Positions 1 to 9,132 are shown, counted from the stretch's first letter. The stretch: 22,487 bases of DNA from an uncultured Clostridia bacterium (GCA_944392525.1 CALXXB010000022.1:1-22487), one strand, 5' to 3'. Notes: a model not told the origin generated them from the sequence alone. Made by a program: numbers and translations.

Positions 1-903
1 TTTTCTTTCAACTTCATTACCATCTAAGTCAACACCTTTGATATGTGGTATATCTAATGGTGATGGCATATAATCAATAATTGCATTTAATAATTCTTGA
101 ACACCTTTGTTTTTATAAGAAGATCCACATGTTACTGGAACTACAGTGTTTGCTATTGTTCCCTTACGAAGACCTTTTTTGATTTCTTCCTCTGTTAAAT
201 CTCCTTCTTCTAGATATTTCATCATTAATTCTTCATCTTGGTCTGCTGCTGCTTCAATCATTTTTTCTCTATATTCTTTAGCTAGATCCACCATATCTTC
301 TGGTATATCGCATTCTTCAATTTCTTTTCCTAAATCATCTTTATGAATATATGCTTTCATTTTGATTAGGTCTACTATACCTTTAAATTGATCTTCTGCT
401 CCAATTGGTAATTGTACTGGAACAGCATTTGCTTTTAATCTATTTTTTAATTGGTCAACACATAGCATAAAGTTTGCTCCTGTGATGTCCATTTTGTTTA
501 CATATACCATTCTTGGTACTTGATATTTATCAGCTTGTCTCCAAACTGTTTCTGTTTGTGGTTGAACTCCACCTTTGGCAGCTAAAACTGTAACAGCACC
601 GTCAAGAACTCTTAGAGATCTTTGAACTTCTACTGTAAAGTCAACGTGTCCTGGTGTATCAATAATGTTAATTCTATTATTTTTCCAGAAACATGTTGTA
701 GCAGCAGATGTAATTGTTATACCTCTTTCTTGTTCTTGTTCCATCCAGTCCATTGTTGCTTCACCTTCATGAACCTCACCTATTTTATGTGTTTTACCTG
801 TATAGAATAAGATTCTTTCAGTTGTTGTTGTTTTTCCAGCATCAATGTGTGCCATTATTCCTATATTTCTTGTTCTTTCTAGTGGGTATTCTCTTCCTGC
901 CAT
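1..903 (-). CDS. fusA: Elongation factor G, N-terminal 301 codons (partial at left edge)
   Basis: Translocase GTPase that moves tRNA and mRNA through the ribosome and, with ribosome recycling factor, splits post-termination ribosomes. The visible part holds the GTPase domain: P-loop AHIDAGKTT at about residues 18-26, switch region RGITI at 60-64, DTPGH at 82-86 and NKMD at 136-139. The reading frame is open to base 1, so the remaining domains (roughly 390 residues in the family) lie outside the window. The start ATG at 901-903 is preceded by an AGAGGGGG ribosome-binding site. It follows rpsG by only 20 bases, the usual str-operon order, so it is translated from the rpsL transcript. One small oddity: NKMD is followed by Ile where most bacterial EF-G proteins have Arg. 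Identity is certain. Confidence 0.97.
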   Translation of the reverse strand, partial: MAGREYPLERTRNIGIMAHIDAGKTTTTERILFYTGKTHKIGEVHEGEATMDWMEQEQERGITITSAATTCFWKNNRINIIDTPGHVDFTVEVQRSLRVLDGAVTVLAAKGGVQPQTETVWRQADKYQVPRMVYVNKMDITGANFMLCVDQLKNRLKANAVPVQLPIGAEDQFKGIVDLIKMKAYIHKDDLGKEIEECDIPEDMVDLAKEYREKMIEAAADQDEELMMKYLEEGDLTEEEIKKGLRKGTIANTVVPVTCGSSYKNKGVQELLNAIIDYMPSPLDIPHIKGVDLDGNEVERK

Positions 904-923
904 TTTATATTTCCCCCTCTCTT

Positions 924-1564
<641 letters not shown>

Positions 1565-1978
1565 CTATTTTTTAGGTTTTTTAGCACCGTATTTTGAACG
1601 TGCTTGCATTCTGTCTTTAACACCTGCTGTATCTAATGTTCCTCTGATGATGTGGTATCTAACACCTGGAAGATCTTTTACCCTACCACCTCTAATTAAT
1701 ACAACACTGTGTTCTTGTAAGTTATGTCCTATACCTGGGATATAAGAAATAACTTCATAACCATTAGAAAGTCTAACTCTGGCAACTTTTCTTAATGCTG
1801 AGTTTGGCTTTTTAGGTGTAACTGTTTTAACAACTGTACAAACTCCTCTTTTTTGTGGTGATCTGTTATTTGTTAATCTCTTATTTTTAGAGTTGTAACC
1901 ATAACGTAATGCTGGAGCTTTTGCTTTAGTTGTTTTTGTTTTTCTTCCTTTTCTTACTAATTGATTAATTGTTGGCAC
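1565..1978 (-). CDS. rpsL: 30S ribosomal protein S12
   Basis: Decoding-centre protein of the small subunit and first gene of the str operon. The 137-residue product begins [13 protein letters not shown] and carries the extra Tyr/Asn-rich loop (about residues 23-40) typical of Gram-positive S12, followed by PQKRGVC. Both loops in which streptomycin-resistance changes arise are intact: [11 protein letters not shown] (about 54-64) and [13 protein letters not shown] (about 97-109), so by this gene the cell should be streptomycin sensitive. The start is GTG (1976-1978) with an AGGAGGTG ribosome-binding site. Promoter and 5' hairpin lie immediately upstream. Confidence 0.98.
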   Translation of the reverse strand: MPTINQLVRKGRKTKTTKAKAPALRYGYNSKNKRLTNNRSPQKRGVCTVVKTVTPKKPNSALRKVARVRLSNGYEVISYIPGIGHNLQEHSVVLIRGGRVKDLPGVRYHIIRGTLDTAGVKDRMQARSKYGAKKPKK

Positions 1979-2019
1979 TTAAATTTCACCTCCTATTTTT
2001 TATTTTACAAATTTATTAC

Positions 2020-2062
2020 TTCGTTACGGAAATGCATATTACATGCAATTTACTATAACGAA
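2020..2062 (-). promoter_or_regulatory. Stem-loop at the 5' end of the rpsL transcript
   Basis: On the minus strand TTCGTTA (2062-2056) pairs with TAACGAA (2026-2020), enclosing a second stem of AAAT-GCAT against ATGC-ATTT with one bulged base. The predicted transcription start from the promoter at 2067-2095 is near 2060, so the hairpin would form the very 5' end of the str mRNA. A 5'-terminal stem can protect an mRNA from decay or serve as a ribosomal-protein binding site; neither is demonstrated. Confidence 0.5.
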
Positions 2063-2066
2063 TTAT

Positions 2067-2095
2067 ATTGTATCATGTACTAGCTTATAAGTCAA
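2067..2095 (-). promoter_or_regulatory. Sigma-A promoter of the str operon
   Basis: TTGACT (2095-2090), a 17-base spacer and TACAAT (2072-2067) with an extended -10 TG one base before the hexamer. The -35 box begins two bases beyond the stem of the upstream gene's terminator. Confidence 0.85.
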
Positions 2096-2096
2096 G

Positions 2097-2124
2097 AAAA
2101 ACTTGGAATTTCTTCCAAGTTTTT
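2097..2124 (-). terminator. Rho-independent terminator of the 509-residue protein gene
   Basis: Perfect 12-bp stem AAAAACTTGGAA / TTCCAAGTTTTT. On the minus strand the loop is GAAA, a stable GNRA tetraloop, and the stem ends in a run of five T followed by CTTG. It lies 27 bases past the stop codon of the 509-residue gene and abuts the str promoter. Confidence 0.9.
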
Positions 2125-2150
2125 CTAAATAAAATATTATATTTTAAGTT

Positions 2151-3680
2151 TTATCTTTGACTATCTTCGTCAACTTCTTTATAAACATCTGTTAAAACTT
2201 TTCCAGGTGCTTTGTCTGCATCTTTTTCCATTTGCTCTAAAGTTTTATCGTCAGCACTCATTACATGTGATACTAATGATTGTACAAATTTTTCTCTCTT
2301 TCCTTCTACAGTTTTTGTTGCATTAGCATCAGCTTGAGCTTTTGCTTGAATATTATCATTGATTTTTCTTATTGCCATATCTCTTACATCTTTCATTTTA
2401 TCTGCTACCCATTGATCTTGTGTTCTCTTGCTAAATGATTTCAAAAATGCTATTGGATGTGGTCCTTTCTTTCCTTCAGTTAAAGCTTTGTATACCGCTT
2501 GTCTCATTTGTTTTGGATCTACTGGTAAATTTAGTTGGCTCATCTTATCTTGACATTCTGGGTCATTATCTATCATTTCTTGAATTTGTTCTTCAGTAAT
2601 ATCAGGTATTGTATTCATAACTGTTGTTGTTCCAGCTGAAGTTCCATTTGAACCTCTTGATAGATTTTGTCCTCTTGTTATTGTATCAATATTTTCTTGG
2701 ATTTTGTCATTTGCTATACCCATATTCATATTTTCTGCTTCTAACTCTGCTTTAGCTTGATCAAAAGCTCTTAAATATTCTTCATCAGTTTTAGCAGCAT
2801 CCAATTTTCCTTTTATAAAAGATTCAAATCCTGCTTTATAACCATATGTACTTTCTGCTCCTGTTAATTTGCTATTAATAGAACCTTTTGCTGTACCTAT
2901 TTCTGATTTTGAAACAGCCTTTGCTTTTTTTATATCTGCTTCTAAAGTAGCCTCGTCCAATTTTAGTCCTTGATATTTTCCCTTTATAGCACTTATTTTA
3001 CTATTAAAATCTGCCTCTTGTTTATCAACATCACTTTGATATTGAGCTATAAAATCTTTGTCGTTGTCTGGAATCTTTTTCTCTGCTTCAAGATCTGCTT
3101 TAGCTTCTTGAAGTTCTTTATGTTTTTTCTCTATTTCACTTAGTTCTTTCATTAATGCTAAATTATTATTGATTGTATCTAGTTCTTCTGATACTTTACC
3201 TTTAAAATCATCAACTTCTTGCCATCTAGATTCGTTAGCATCTATTTTGTTCTCATTTGCTTGACGTTTACGATTTTGTCTTTTTGTTAACTCATTTGGG
3301 TCGAATTTTTCTTTATATTTATCTATTACAGCTTTTTTTCTAGTAAGTTCATCGTATTTACCTTTTACTCTTGCTGCCACATCTTTTTTAGCAGCTACTT
3401 TAGCTAAGATGTCTCTACGATTTGCTTTATCTGCTCTTGCTTTTTCATTATCTTTAGTTGGATCATATGCTATTCTTGAACTTGCATTTCCTAATATTGC
3501 TACTGTAGCTTGTAAACTTCTATCGTCAAATCCTTCATCTCTAGTAATTTTATCTACATGACTTAATGATTTATCAGCCATTTTTTTTATGTCTTCTGGT
3601 TTCATATCTTTTGTTAAATCAATTTTATCAAGTTCTTGTTTCAAGTTTTTTAATTCGTCAATTATTTGTTGCATTGTCAT
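2151..3680 (-). CDS. Uncharacterised 509-residue charged coiled-coil protein
   Basis: I do not recognise a family. No signal peptide or membrane segment is visible, so it should be cytoplasmic. Residues 1-50 form two predicted helices; about 75-335 is very rich in Lys, Glu, Asp, Ala and Gln and looks like long alpha-helical coiled coil (strongest around 155-255); 337-355 is a Gly/Ser/Thr/Asn linker; 358-509 is a second helical part containing PDITEEQIQEMI, a PVDPKQMRQAVYKAL segment and Trp424. There is a single Cys (376). The start ATG at 3678-3680 has AAGGGGGAA upstream; an in-frame ATG two codons later is less well spaced. It follows the 59-residue gene by 17 bases and shares its strong promoter, with a strong terminator behind, so it is likely well expressed. 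Structural, scaffolding or filament roles are possible but unproven. Confidence 0.85.
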   Translation of the reverse strand: MTMQQIIDELKNLKQELDKIDLTKDMKPEDIKKMADKSLSHVDKITRDEGFDDRSLQATVAILGNASSRIAYDPTKDNEKARADKANRRDILAKVAAKKDVAARVKGKYDELTRKKAVIDKYKEKFDPNELTKRQNRKRQANENKIDANESRWQEVDDFKGKVSEELDTINNNLALMKELSEIEKKHKELQEAKADLEAEKKIPDNDKDFIAQYQSDVDKQEADFNSKISAIKGKYQGLKLDEATLEADIKKAKAVSKSEIGTAKGSINSKLTGAESTYGYKAGFESFIKGKLDAAKTDEEYLRAFDQAKAELEAENMNMGIANDKIQENIDTITRGQNLSRGSNGTSAGTTTVMNTIPDITEEQIQEMIDNDPECQDKMSQLNLPVDPKQMRQAVYKALTEGKKGPHPIAFLKSFSKRTQDQWVADKMKDVRDMAIRKINDNIQAKAQADANATKTVEGKREKFVQSLVSHVMSADDKTLEQMEKDADKAPGKVLTDVYKEVDEDSQR

Positions 3681-3697
3681 TTTTATTCCCCCTTAAA

Positions 3698-3877
3698 CTA
3701 ATTGTTTTCTTCTAATATATCTAATGTTTCTAATTTTGATGTTATTGAATCAACAAGCTCTATATATTGTTCCATTTCCTCTTTTGTTGCATTTTCAATT
3801 ACATCATTAGTTAGCTCTTCATTTACCTCTTTTAATCTTTTAACGATTTGTTCTTTTTTCTCCTGTAATTCACTCAT
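3698..3877 (-). CDS. Uncharacterised 59-residue helical protein
   Basis: Small acidic protein starting MSELQEKKEQIVKRLKEV and ending LDILEENN, almost entirely predicted helix with two segments split near residues 27-31. The ATG at 3875-3877 has an AAGGGAG ribosome-binding site at normal spacing, and the gene lies in frame between a near-consensus promoter and the 509-residue gene, so it is very probably real despite its size. LTxD at residues 22-25 and VDxIT at 42-46 occur at the same residue numbers in the N-terminus of the 509-residue protein, suggesting a shared small helical module. No cysteines, no membrane segment, no family recognised. Confidence 0.75.
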   Translation of the reverse strand: MSELQEKKEQIVKRLKEVNEELTNDVIENATKEEMEQYIELVDSITSKLETLDILEENN

Positions 3878-3948
3878 ATATCTATTCTCCCTTCTTTTAA
3901 GAATATATTATAATATCTTCATTTGTTCTGCTTTTATCATACTCTTAC

Positions 3949-3977
3949 AGTATATCACATTATGTCTACCTTGTCAA
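3949..3977 (-). promoter_or_regulatory. Near-consensus extended -10 promoter of the 59/509-residue unit
   Basis: TTGACA (3977-3972), 17-base spacer, TATACT (3954-3949), with TG one base before the -10. The start of transcription would be near 3942, giving a leader of about 65 bases before the 59-residue gene. This is one of the strongest promoters in the window. Confidence 0.88.
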
Positions 3978-4083
3978 TTTATATTCTTATAATTTTACTT
4001 ATAACTTTATTTTAGCAATTTACCTACAAAAAATCAACAATGTCACACTTTTTTAATGTATATGTAATACATTTGTAATGTAA

Positions 4084-5445
4084 CTAGCAAAAATATTCTA
4101 GGCTTCTTTTTGCTAATTTTCTATATCTTTCTTTTTTATCTCTTATCTTCTCTCCTTCAAGTTCTGGTAAAATACCAAAATTTGCGTTCATAGGTTGGAA
4201 TTTAGAATTAGGGGTTGATATATATTTTGCTAATGCTCCTATTACTGTAGTTTCTGGAAATACTATTTTTCTTTTACTACTCTTTAAAACTTCTACTGCA
4301 TTTAAAGCTGCAACTAATCCAGAAGAGATTGATTCAACATAGCCTTCAACACCTGTAATCTGCCCTGCAAAATATATATTAGGATTAGCTTTCAAGCAAT
4401 ATGTTTCATCTAATAACTTACTAGAATTAATATATGTATTTCTATGCATAACTCCATACTTTACAAATTCAGCATTTTGAAGTCCTGGTATCAAGCTAAA
4501 TACTCTTTTTTGTTCTCCATATTTTAAATTAGTTTGAAATCCTACCATGTTATATATACTTGCTTGTTTGTCATCTTGTCTTAACTGAACAACTGCATAA
4601 GGTCTTCTTACTGTTCTTGGGTCATCAAATCCAACAGGTTTTAAAGGACCAAACCTCAAAGTATCAATTCCTCTTTTAGCCATAATTTCTATAGGCATAC
4701 ACCCTTCAAAAATTTCTCTTTTTTCGAAATCATGTAATGTAACAACTTCTGCATTTACAAGTTCATTCCAAAAGTTTTCATATTCTTCTTTATTCATAGG
4801 AAGATTTATATAACTTTGTTCTTTTCCTTCTTGCTCTTTTAGTCTCTTTCTCCACTCTTCTTCTGTCTCATCTTTCTTCTTTTCCTCACTATATCTATCT
4901 CCATAAAAAGCTATATTAAAATCAATACTATCTTTACTTATAATTGGCGCTGCTGCATCATAAAAATACAATTTATCTTCACCAGTCATGTTAGCAATTT
5001 GTTTTGCTAGACTATCTGATGTAAGAGGTCCAGTTGCTATAATTACAATTCCTTCCTCTGCCATTTTTGAAACATCTGTTACCTCTTCATGAACAATTTC
5101 TATTAATGGATTATTTTCAATTGCTTCAGTTACTTTTTTAGAAAATACCTCTCTATCAACAGCTAAAGCTTGTCCTGCTGCAACACTTGTTTCATCTGCT
5201 GTTTTTATTAGTAAAGAATCTAATCTTCTTAATTCTTCTTTTAATAATCCACAAGCATTTGTCAATAAATTAGATTTAAAAGAATTACTACAAACTATTT
5301 CTGCTAAATCTTTATTAGAATGTGCTGGCGAGAACTTTATGGGTTTCATTTCATATAACTTTACTTTAATATTTCTTTTAGCAATTTGGTATGCTGCCTC
5401 ACAACCCGCTAATCCACCACCAATTACTGTAATATAATCTTTCAT
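4084..5445 (-). CDS. trmFO: tRNA (uracil-54 C5)-methyltransferase, methylene-THF/FAD dependent
   Basis: Flavoprotein that makes the T54 (ribothymidine) of tRNA using methylene-tetrahydrofolate as carbon donor and FADH2 as reductant. The N-terminus has the FAD-binding [13 protein letters not shown] (7-19). The two catalytic cysteines expected in the family are present: Cys52 in [11 protein letters not shown] and Cys249 in FEGCMPIE. The C-terminal FAD-contacting [13 protein letters not shown] is intact. The 453-residue length exceeds the usual 435-440 because of a highly charged Lys/Glu-rich insertion at about 185-209, where other TrmFO proteins have a short loop before the YIN-PM segment. ATG at 5443-5445 has AAAGGAG upstream. 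It lies downstream of the SNF2 gene with only the repeat element between, so co-transcription is likely. No clear terminator follows. Confidence 0.96.
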   Translation of the reverse strand: MKDYITVIGGGLAGCEAAYQIAKRNIKVKLYEMKPIKFSPAHSNKDLAEIVCSNSFKSNLLTNACGLLKEELRRLDSLLIKTADETSVAAGQALAVDREVFSKKVTEAIENNPLIEIVHEEVTDVSKMAEEGIVIIATGPLTSDSLAKQIANMTGEDKLYFYDAAAPIISKDSIDFNIAFYGDRYSEEKKKDETEEEWRKRLKEQEGKEQSYINLPMNKEEYENFWNELVNAEVVTLHDFEKREIFEGCMPIEIMAKRGIDTLRFGPLKPVGFDDPRTVRRPYAVVQLRQDDKQASIYNMVGFQTNLKYGEQKRVFSLIPGLQNAEFVKYGVMHRNTYINSSKLLDETYCLKANPNIYFAGQITGVEGYVESISSGLVAALNAVEVLKSSKRKIVFPETTVIGALAKYISTPNSKFQPMNANFGILPELEGEKIRDKKERYRKLAKRSLEYFC

Positions 5446-5462
5446 TTATCTTACTCCTTTGC

Positions 5463-5566
5463 AATTGGGGACGTTTCCTTTTGTCAGTTTTTCGACAGTT
5501 TGGGACAGACCCTTATTAGGATATGTCCCTTTTGTCGTTTTTTTGACAAAAAGAAACGTCCCTATT
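5463..5566. repeat. Nested inverted-repeat element (REP/MITE-like) between the SNF2 gene and trmFO
   Basis: Outer arms GGGACGTTTCCTTTTGTC (5468-5485) and GACAAAAAGAAACGTCCC (5545-5562) are an 18-bp inverted repeat with one mismatch. Inside are a GGGACA/TGTCCC pair (5502-5507 and 5524-5529) and small hairpins such as TTTTGTC-gttttttt-GACAAAA. The unit fills nearly the whole 123-base gap: it starts about 7 bases after the SNF2 stop and ends just before the trmFO ribosome-binding site. Its higher GC and symmetry are unlike the other spacers here. I recall similar GGGACGTTT...GTCCC elements dispersed in clostridial genomes, but cannot check copy number from one window. Confidence 0.7.
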
Positions 5567-5568
5567 TG

Positions 5569-8500
5569 TTACTCAAATAATCTCATTATTTCTTCTCTTG
5601 AGAATTTATTTATAAATGTTGTCTTTGTATCTAGCATATTATCTGCTAATTTTGCTTTCTTTTCTTGTAATTCATATATCTTTTCTTCTATTGAATTTTT
5701 AGTTATTAATTTATATACTTGTACATTATTCTTTTGTCCTATTCTATAAGCTCTATCTGTAGCCTGATTTTCCGTTGATATATTCCACCAAGGGTCATAA
5801 TGAATTACCATATCTGCCCCTGTTAAATTTAATCCTGTTCCTCCCGCTTTTAAAGAAATTAAGAATAGCTTCACATCCTTATTTTCATTAAACTCATCAA
5901 CCATCTTAATTCTTTCATCTACTTTTGTTGCTCCTGTTAGTTTGAAGTAATTTATATTTCTCTTCTTTAATTCTTTTTCTATTATTCCAAACATTGATGT
6001 ATATCCTGAAAATAACAATATTTTATGACCACCATTTATTGCTTCTTCTATTATTTCTATACATTGTTCTAGTTTACTACTTCCTGCTGTATATCCTTCT
6101 ATAAACAAACTTGGATGACAGCATATTTGTCTTAATCTTGTTAGTGCCGCTAAGATTTGCATTTGCGAGTTTTCAAAACCACTTATTTCTATTTTATCTG
6201 CTATTTCCTGCTTTGCTCTTGCTAAATACGTTAAATATATATTTTTTTGTTCTCCATTCATTTCATTATTTAGTACTGTTACCGTTTTTTCTGGTAATTC
6301 TGTTAATACTTCTTTTTTATTTCTTCTTAGTACAAATGGTTCTATTAGCATTTTCAATTTTTGCATAGCTTTCTCGTCGTTATCTTTTACTATTGGTGTT
6401 TCATACATATTTTTAAACTTTCTATATGTAAATAAATATCCTGGCATTATAAAATCAAATATCGACCATAATTCTGCTAAAGAATTTTCTATCGGCGTTC
6501 CTGTTAATGCATATCTAGTCTCCGCCTTTATTTGCTTTATTGCTTTTGCATTTTTTGTATTACTATTTTTTAAATATTGTGCCTCATCTGCTATTACAAA
6601 TTTGAATTTATAATCTTTTTCTTTATACAAATCTATATCTCTTTTTAAAAGATCATAAGATGTAATTATCAAATCATAATCATCTATCTCATCAATTAGG
6701 CTTTTTCTTTCTGCCAATGTTCCTCTTATTACTGCAGTTTTTAATTCGTTTGTAAATTTAGCCGCTTCATTTTGCCAGTTTAATGTTAGTGAACTTGGTG
6801 ATACTACTAAACTTGTTTTCCTATTTTCTTTTCCTGCATAGTCTACTATTACAGACAACATTTGAATTGTTTTTCCAAGTCCCATATCATCTGCAAGAAT
6901 ACCACCAAAGTGATACTTGTCTAATGTTTTAAGCCAACGGTATCCTGTTTTTTGGTAATATCTTAATACATTATTTAACTTACTAGGTATTTCTATTTCT
7001 TCTTCTAATTGTTCTTTATTTAATCCATTTACTATTTTCTTATATTCTGAATTCTTTAATATTTCTGTTCCTTTTATTCCTTTTAATAATTGGTTTAGAT
7101 ATAATGTTCTATTTACAGGAAGTCTCAATTCACCATCTTCTATTTCTTTATAGTCTACTCCCATTCCTGTTGCTAATTTGTCTAAAAATTCTATTTCCTT
7201 ATTGTCTTCTAAATTTATAAAACTTCCATCTTTTAATCTATAATATTTCTTCCTTAAAGAATATTTTTCCATTATATCTTGTAATTCTTGTGAGTCTATA
7301 TCTATTTTACTTAAATCTATTGTAAGTAAATCGTTTTCTACTTTTACTCCAAGCCCTGACATCTTTGGGCTTCTTATTTGTTTTTTCTTGAAATTTTCTG
7401 TTACCATTACAGCAAATTTTTGCATATAATAATTTATATCTTCTGTTAAGAATTCATATATTTTATCATCATTTGGTAATATAAATCTTGTATTTTTTAC
7501 ATCTAACATAAATCCTGTTTTTCTAAATACATTTAAAGCTTTTGTTTCTCCAATCATATTCCTTGGAAAATTTATTTTTTCATTTTCATTTAATGGATTA
7601 AATTCATTTTCTTCATAACAAAATCTAACATCTGCTACCAAATAGTCATTTTTATCAAAATCTAAAAACACCTTCACAACTAATTCTTTAGGTTTATGTT
7701 TTTCTATTTCTTCCTCTGTTAGTCCTTCTATTTTTATTGCATCTTTTACTTTTGGAGCAACTACAGAGAAAAACTCTGTTAATTCTTCTTCTCCAAACTC
7801 TATCTCTGTTACATAGTTTTGTCTAAATAATTCTAATAATTTTAAACTTGTTCTTTCAAATTCTTTGCTACACCTATATAGTTTTTTATCTACTAAAATA
7901 TATTTATATTTTTTTCCTCTTAATATAGTAATTTCATATATTTCTTTGTCAGGATATATTATGTAGTTTCCGTCTTTATTCTTTTTTAATATAAAGTCTA
8001 ACTTTGGTTCTTCTTCTGTAAATTCTATTTTTTCCGCAGAATAATCTTTATTAAACTCAACTTCTTTTCCCTTTAAAACTTCAAACAAATCATCTATTCC
8101 TGTATTGCTTAATAATATATTTGTCTCGTTTAATGCTTTTCCATAATATCTAAAGTTACTATTAGAGTTTGAGTTGGCATATTTTATTATTTCCGAATAT
8201 TTTAATATAAAATCTAGTAATGGTTTACTTTCTTCAGTAAAAGCATCTCTTGTATGTATAAATTCTAATTTTTGTCCATATTTATAACTTTCTTTGTTTA
8301 ACATTCTTGTATAAAAATCTGCTAAATTCTTGATTTTATACATTTTTTTATTTCCAATTTTAAACTCTATTTTTATATCTCCTGAAAACTTTTCATAATA
8401 AATAATAGGTTCTATTTTGATAGTACCTTTTTGTTTTATTTCATCTTCCTCATCTGAAATTCCTTCTACTTCTTCTTGATAAAAAATATTTACTATTTGT

Positions 8501-8910
8501 TTAAAGTTTCTATAGCTTTGAGGTTCTAATTTTGTCGTTCTTAATATATTATGATTATTATCTAATTTTCCTTCATTTTTAGAGCCTTTATCCACATATT
8601 GTTCTATATATTGTGGATTATTTATGAATTCTAGTATGCTAGCCAATGTATGTTTGCAGATTCCATAATGGTTATGATAATCCTCACATGTACAAGTTAT
8701 ATCTTCAACAATCCCATGTTTTATACTAATATATGTTTTATAAATTTCATTTCCAACCACTATTGCACTCAATTCAAAATTCATATCATCTTGATAATCT
8801 ATATTTTTTATTTTTACTCTTTCTTGTTTCTGATATTCAAGTGCTTTTTGTTTTCTTTCTTCCCCAGCATCTTTATATAAATCTTCTAAAATCATATGAT
8901 TTACAAGCAT
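5569..8910 (-). CDS. SNF2-family DEAD/DEAH-like helicase with N-terminal SWIM zinc finger
   Basis: Large 1113-residue Swi2/Snf2 ATPase, a superfamily 2 DNA translocase. In order: a SWIM zinc finger CTC...CKH with ligands at about Cys73, Cys75, Cys85 and His87; a long central region likely to be the bacterial SNF2-associated domain (about 120-600); the first motor lobe with Walker A DDMGLGKT (Lys about 680) and Walker B DEAQ (about 775-778); TGTPIENSLAELW; and the second lobe with LKAGGTGLNLTGAD and QATDRAYRIGQ (about 1050). All motor motifs are intact. I chose ATG 8908-8910 because it has GGAGGAG at good spacing; an upstream in-frame start at 8964 would lie inside the -35 box. The cellular role of these SWIM-SNF2 proteins in Firmicutes is not established; transcription or nucleoprotein remodelling is the usual guess. 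Confidence 0.93.
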   Translation of the reverse strand: MLVNHMILEDLYKDAGEERKQKALEYQKQERVKIKNIDYQDDMNFELSAIVVGNEIYKTYISIKHGIVEDITCTCEDYHNHYGICKHTLASILEFINNPQYIEQYVDKGSKNEGKLDNNHNILRTTKLEPQSYRNFKQIVNIFYQEEVEGISDEEDEIKQKGTIKIEPIIYYEKFSGDIKIEFKIGNKKMYKIKNLADFYTRMLNKESYKYGQKLEFIHTRDAFTEESKPLLDFILKYSEIIKYANSNSNSNFRYYGKALNETNILLSNTGIDDLFEVLKGKEVEFNKDYSAEKIEFTEEEPKLDFILKKNKDGNYIIYPDKEIYEITILRGKKYKYILVDKKLYRCSKEFERTSLKLLELFRQNYVTEIEFGEEELTEFFSVVAPKVKDAIKIEGLTEEEIEKHKPKELVVKVFLDFDKNDYLVADVRFCYEENEFNPLNENEKINFPRNMIGETKALNVFRKTGFMLDVKNTRFILPNDDKIYEFLTEDINYYMQKFAVMVTENFKKKQIRSPKMSGLGVKVENDLLTIDLSKIDIDSQELQDIMEKYSLRKKYYRLKDGSFINLEDNKEIEFLDKLATGMGVDYKEIEDGELRLPVNRTLYLNQLLKGIKGTEILKNSEYKKIVNGLNKEQLEEEIEIPSKLNNVLRYYQKTGYRWLKTLDKYHFGGILADDMGLGKTIQMLSVIVDYAGKENRKTSLVVSPSSLTLNWQNEAAKFTNELKTAVIRGTLAERKSLIDEIDDYDLIITSYDLLKRDIDLYKEKDYKFKFVIADEAQYLKNSNTKNAKAIKQIKAETRYALTGTPIENSLAELWSIFDFIMPGYLFTYRKFKNMYETPIVKDNDEKAMQKLKMLIEPFVLRRNKKEVLTELPEKTVTVLNNEMNGEQKNIYLTYLARAKQEIADKIEISGFENSQMQILAALTRLRQICCHPSLFIEGYTAGSSKLEQCIEIIEEAINGGHKILLFSGYTSMFGIIEKELKKRNINYFKLTGATKVDERIKMVDEFNENKDVKLFLISLKAGGTGLNLTGADMVIHYDPWWNISTENQATDRAYRIGQKNNVQVYKLITKNSIEEKIYELQEKKAKLADNMLDTKTTFINKFSREEIMRLFE

Positions 8911-8935
8911 AGTTTTCTCCTCCACTTGGCAAACT

Positions 8936-8964
8936 ATTATATTATAAAAATCAAAAAAAATCAA
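8936..8964 (-). promoter_or_regulatory. Promoter of the SNF2 helicase gene
   Basis: TTGATT (8964-8959), 17-base spacer, TATAAT (8941-8936). The expected transcript start near 8929 gives a very short leader to the ATG at 8910, which supports that start codon. Confidence 0.82.
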
Positions 8965-9040
8965 GTTCTATTTTTAAAGAAAAACACGATTTATCAATTA
9001 CTATTTACGATTTAATACTCACCTATTAAAAATATAATAA

Positions 9041-9132
9041 TTGATTTTTTAGAAAAGTATTTTCTAAATAATGGTTTATTTTTCTAAGATTTTGTAGTAA
9101 AATAATATAGGGGAAATTTTAATTAAAATTTC
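9041..9132 (+). promoter_or_regulatory. asd upstream region with two perfect dyads
   Basis: Two symmetric sites precede asd: TTAGAAAA-gta-TTTTCTAA (9049-9067) and the perfect 20-bp palindrome GAAATTTTAATTAAAATTTC (9113-9132). Possible promoter elements are TTGATT at 9041-9046 with TAAATA at 9065-9070 (18-base spacer), in which the first dyad would fill the spacer, or TAAAAT at 9098-9103 with a poor -35, in which case the palindrome would begin about at the transcript start. The dyads look like operators or 5' RNA stems; which promoter is used is unresolved. Confidence 0.45.

Noticed and set aside
4045..4080. Palindromic TACATT/AATGTA cluster as trmFO terminator
   Set aside because: The stems are short and AT-only, and on the minus strand they are followed by A residues, not T.
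8911..8964. Upstream in-frame start for the SNF2 gene at 8964
   Set aside because: The extra 18 codons cover the -10 and -35 boxes, and there is no ribosome-binding site; ATG 8910 has GGAGGAG.
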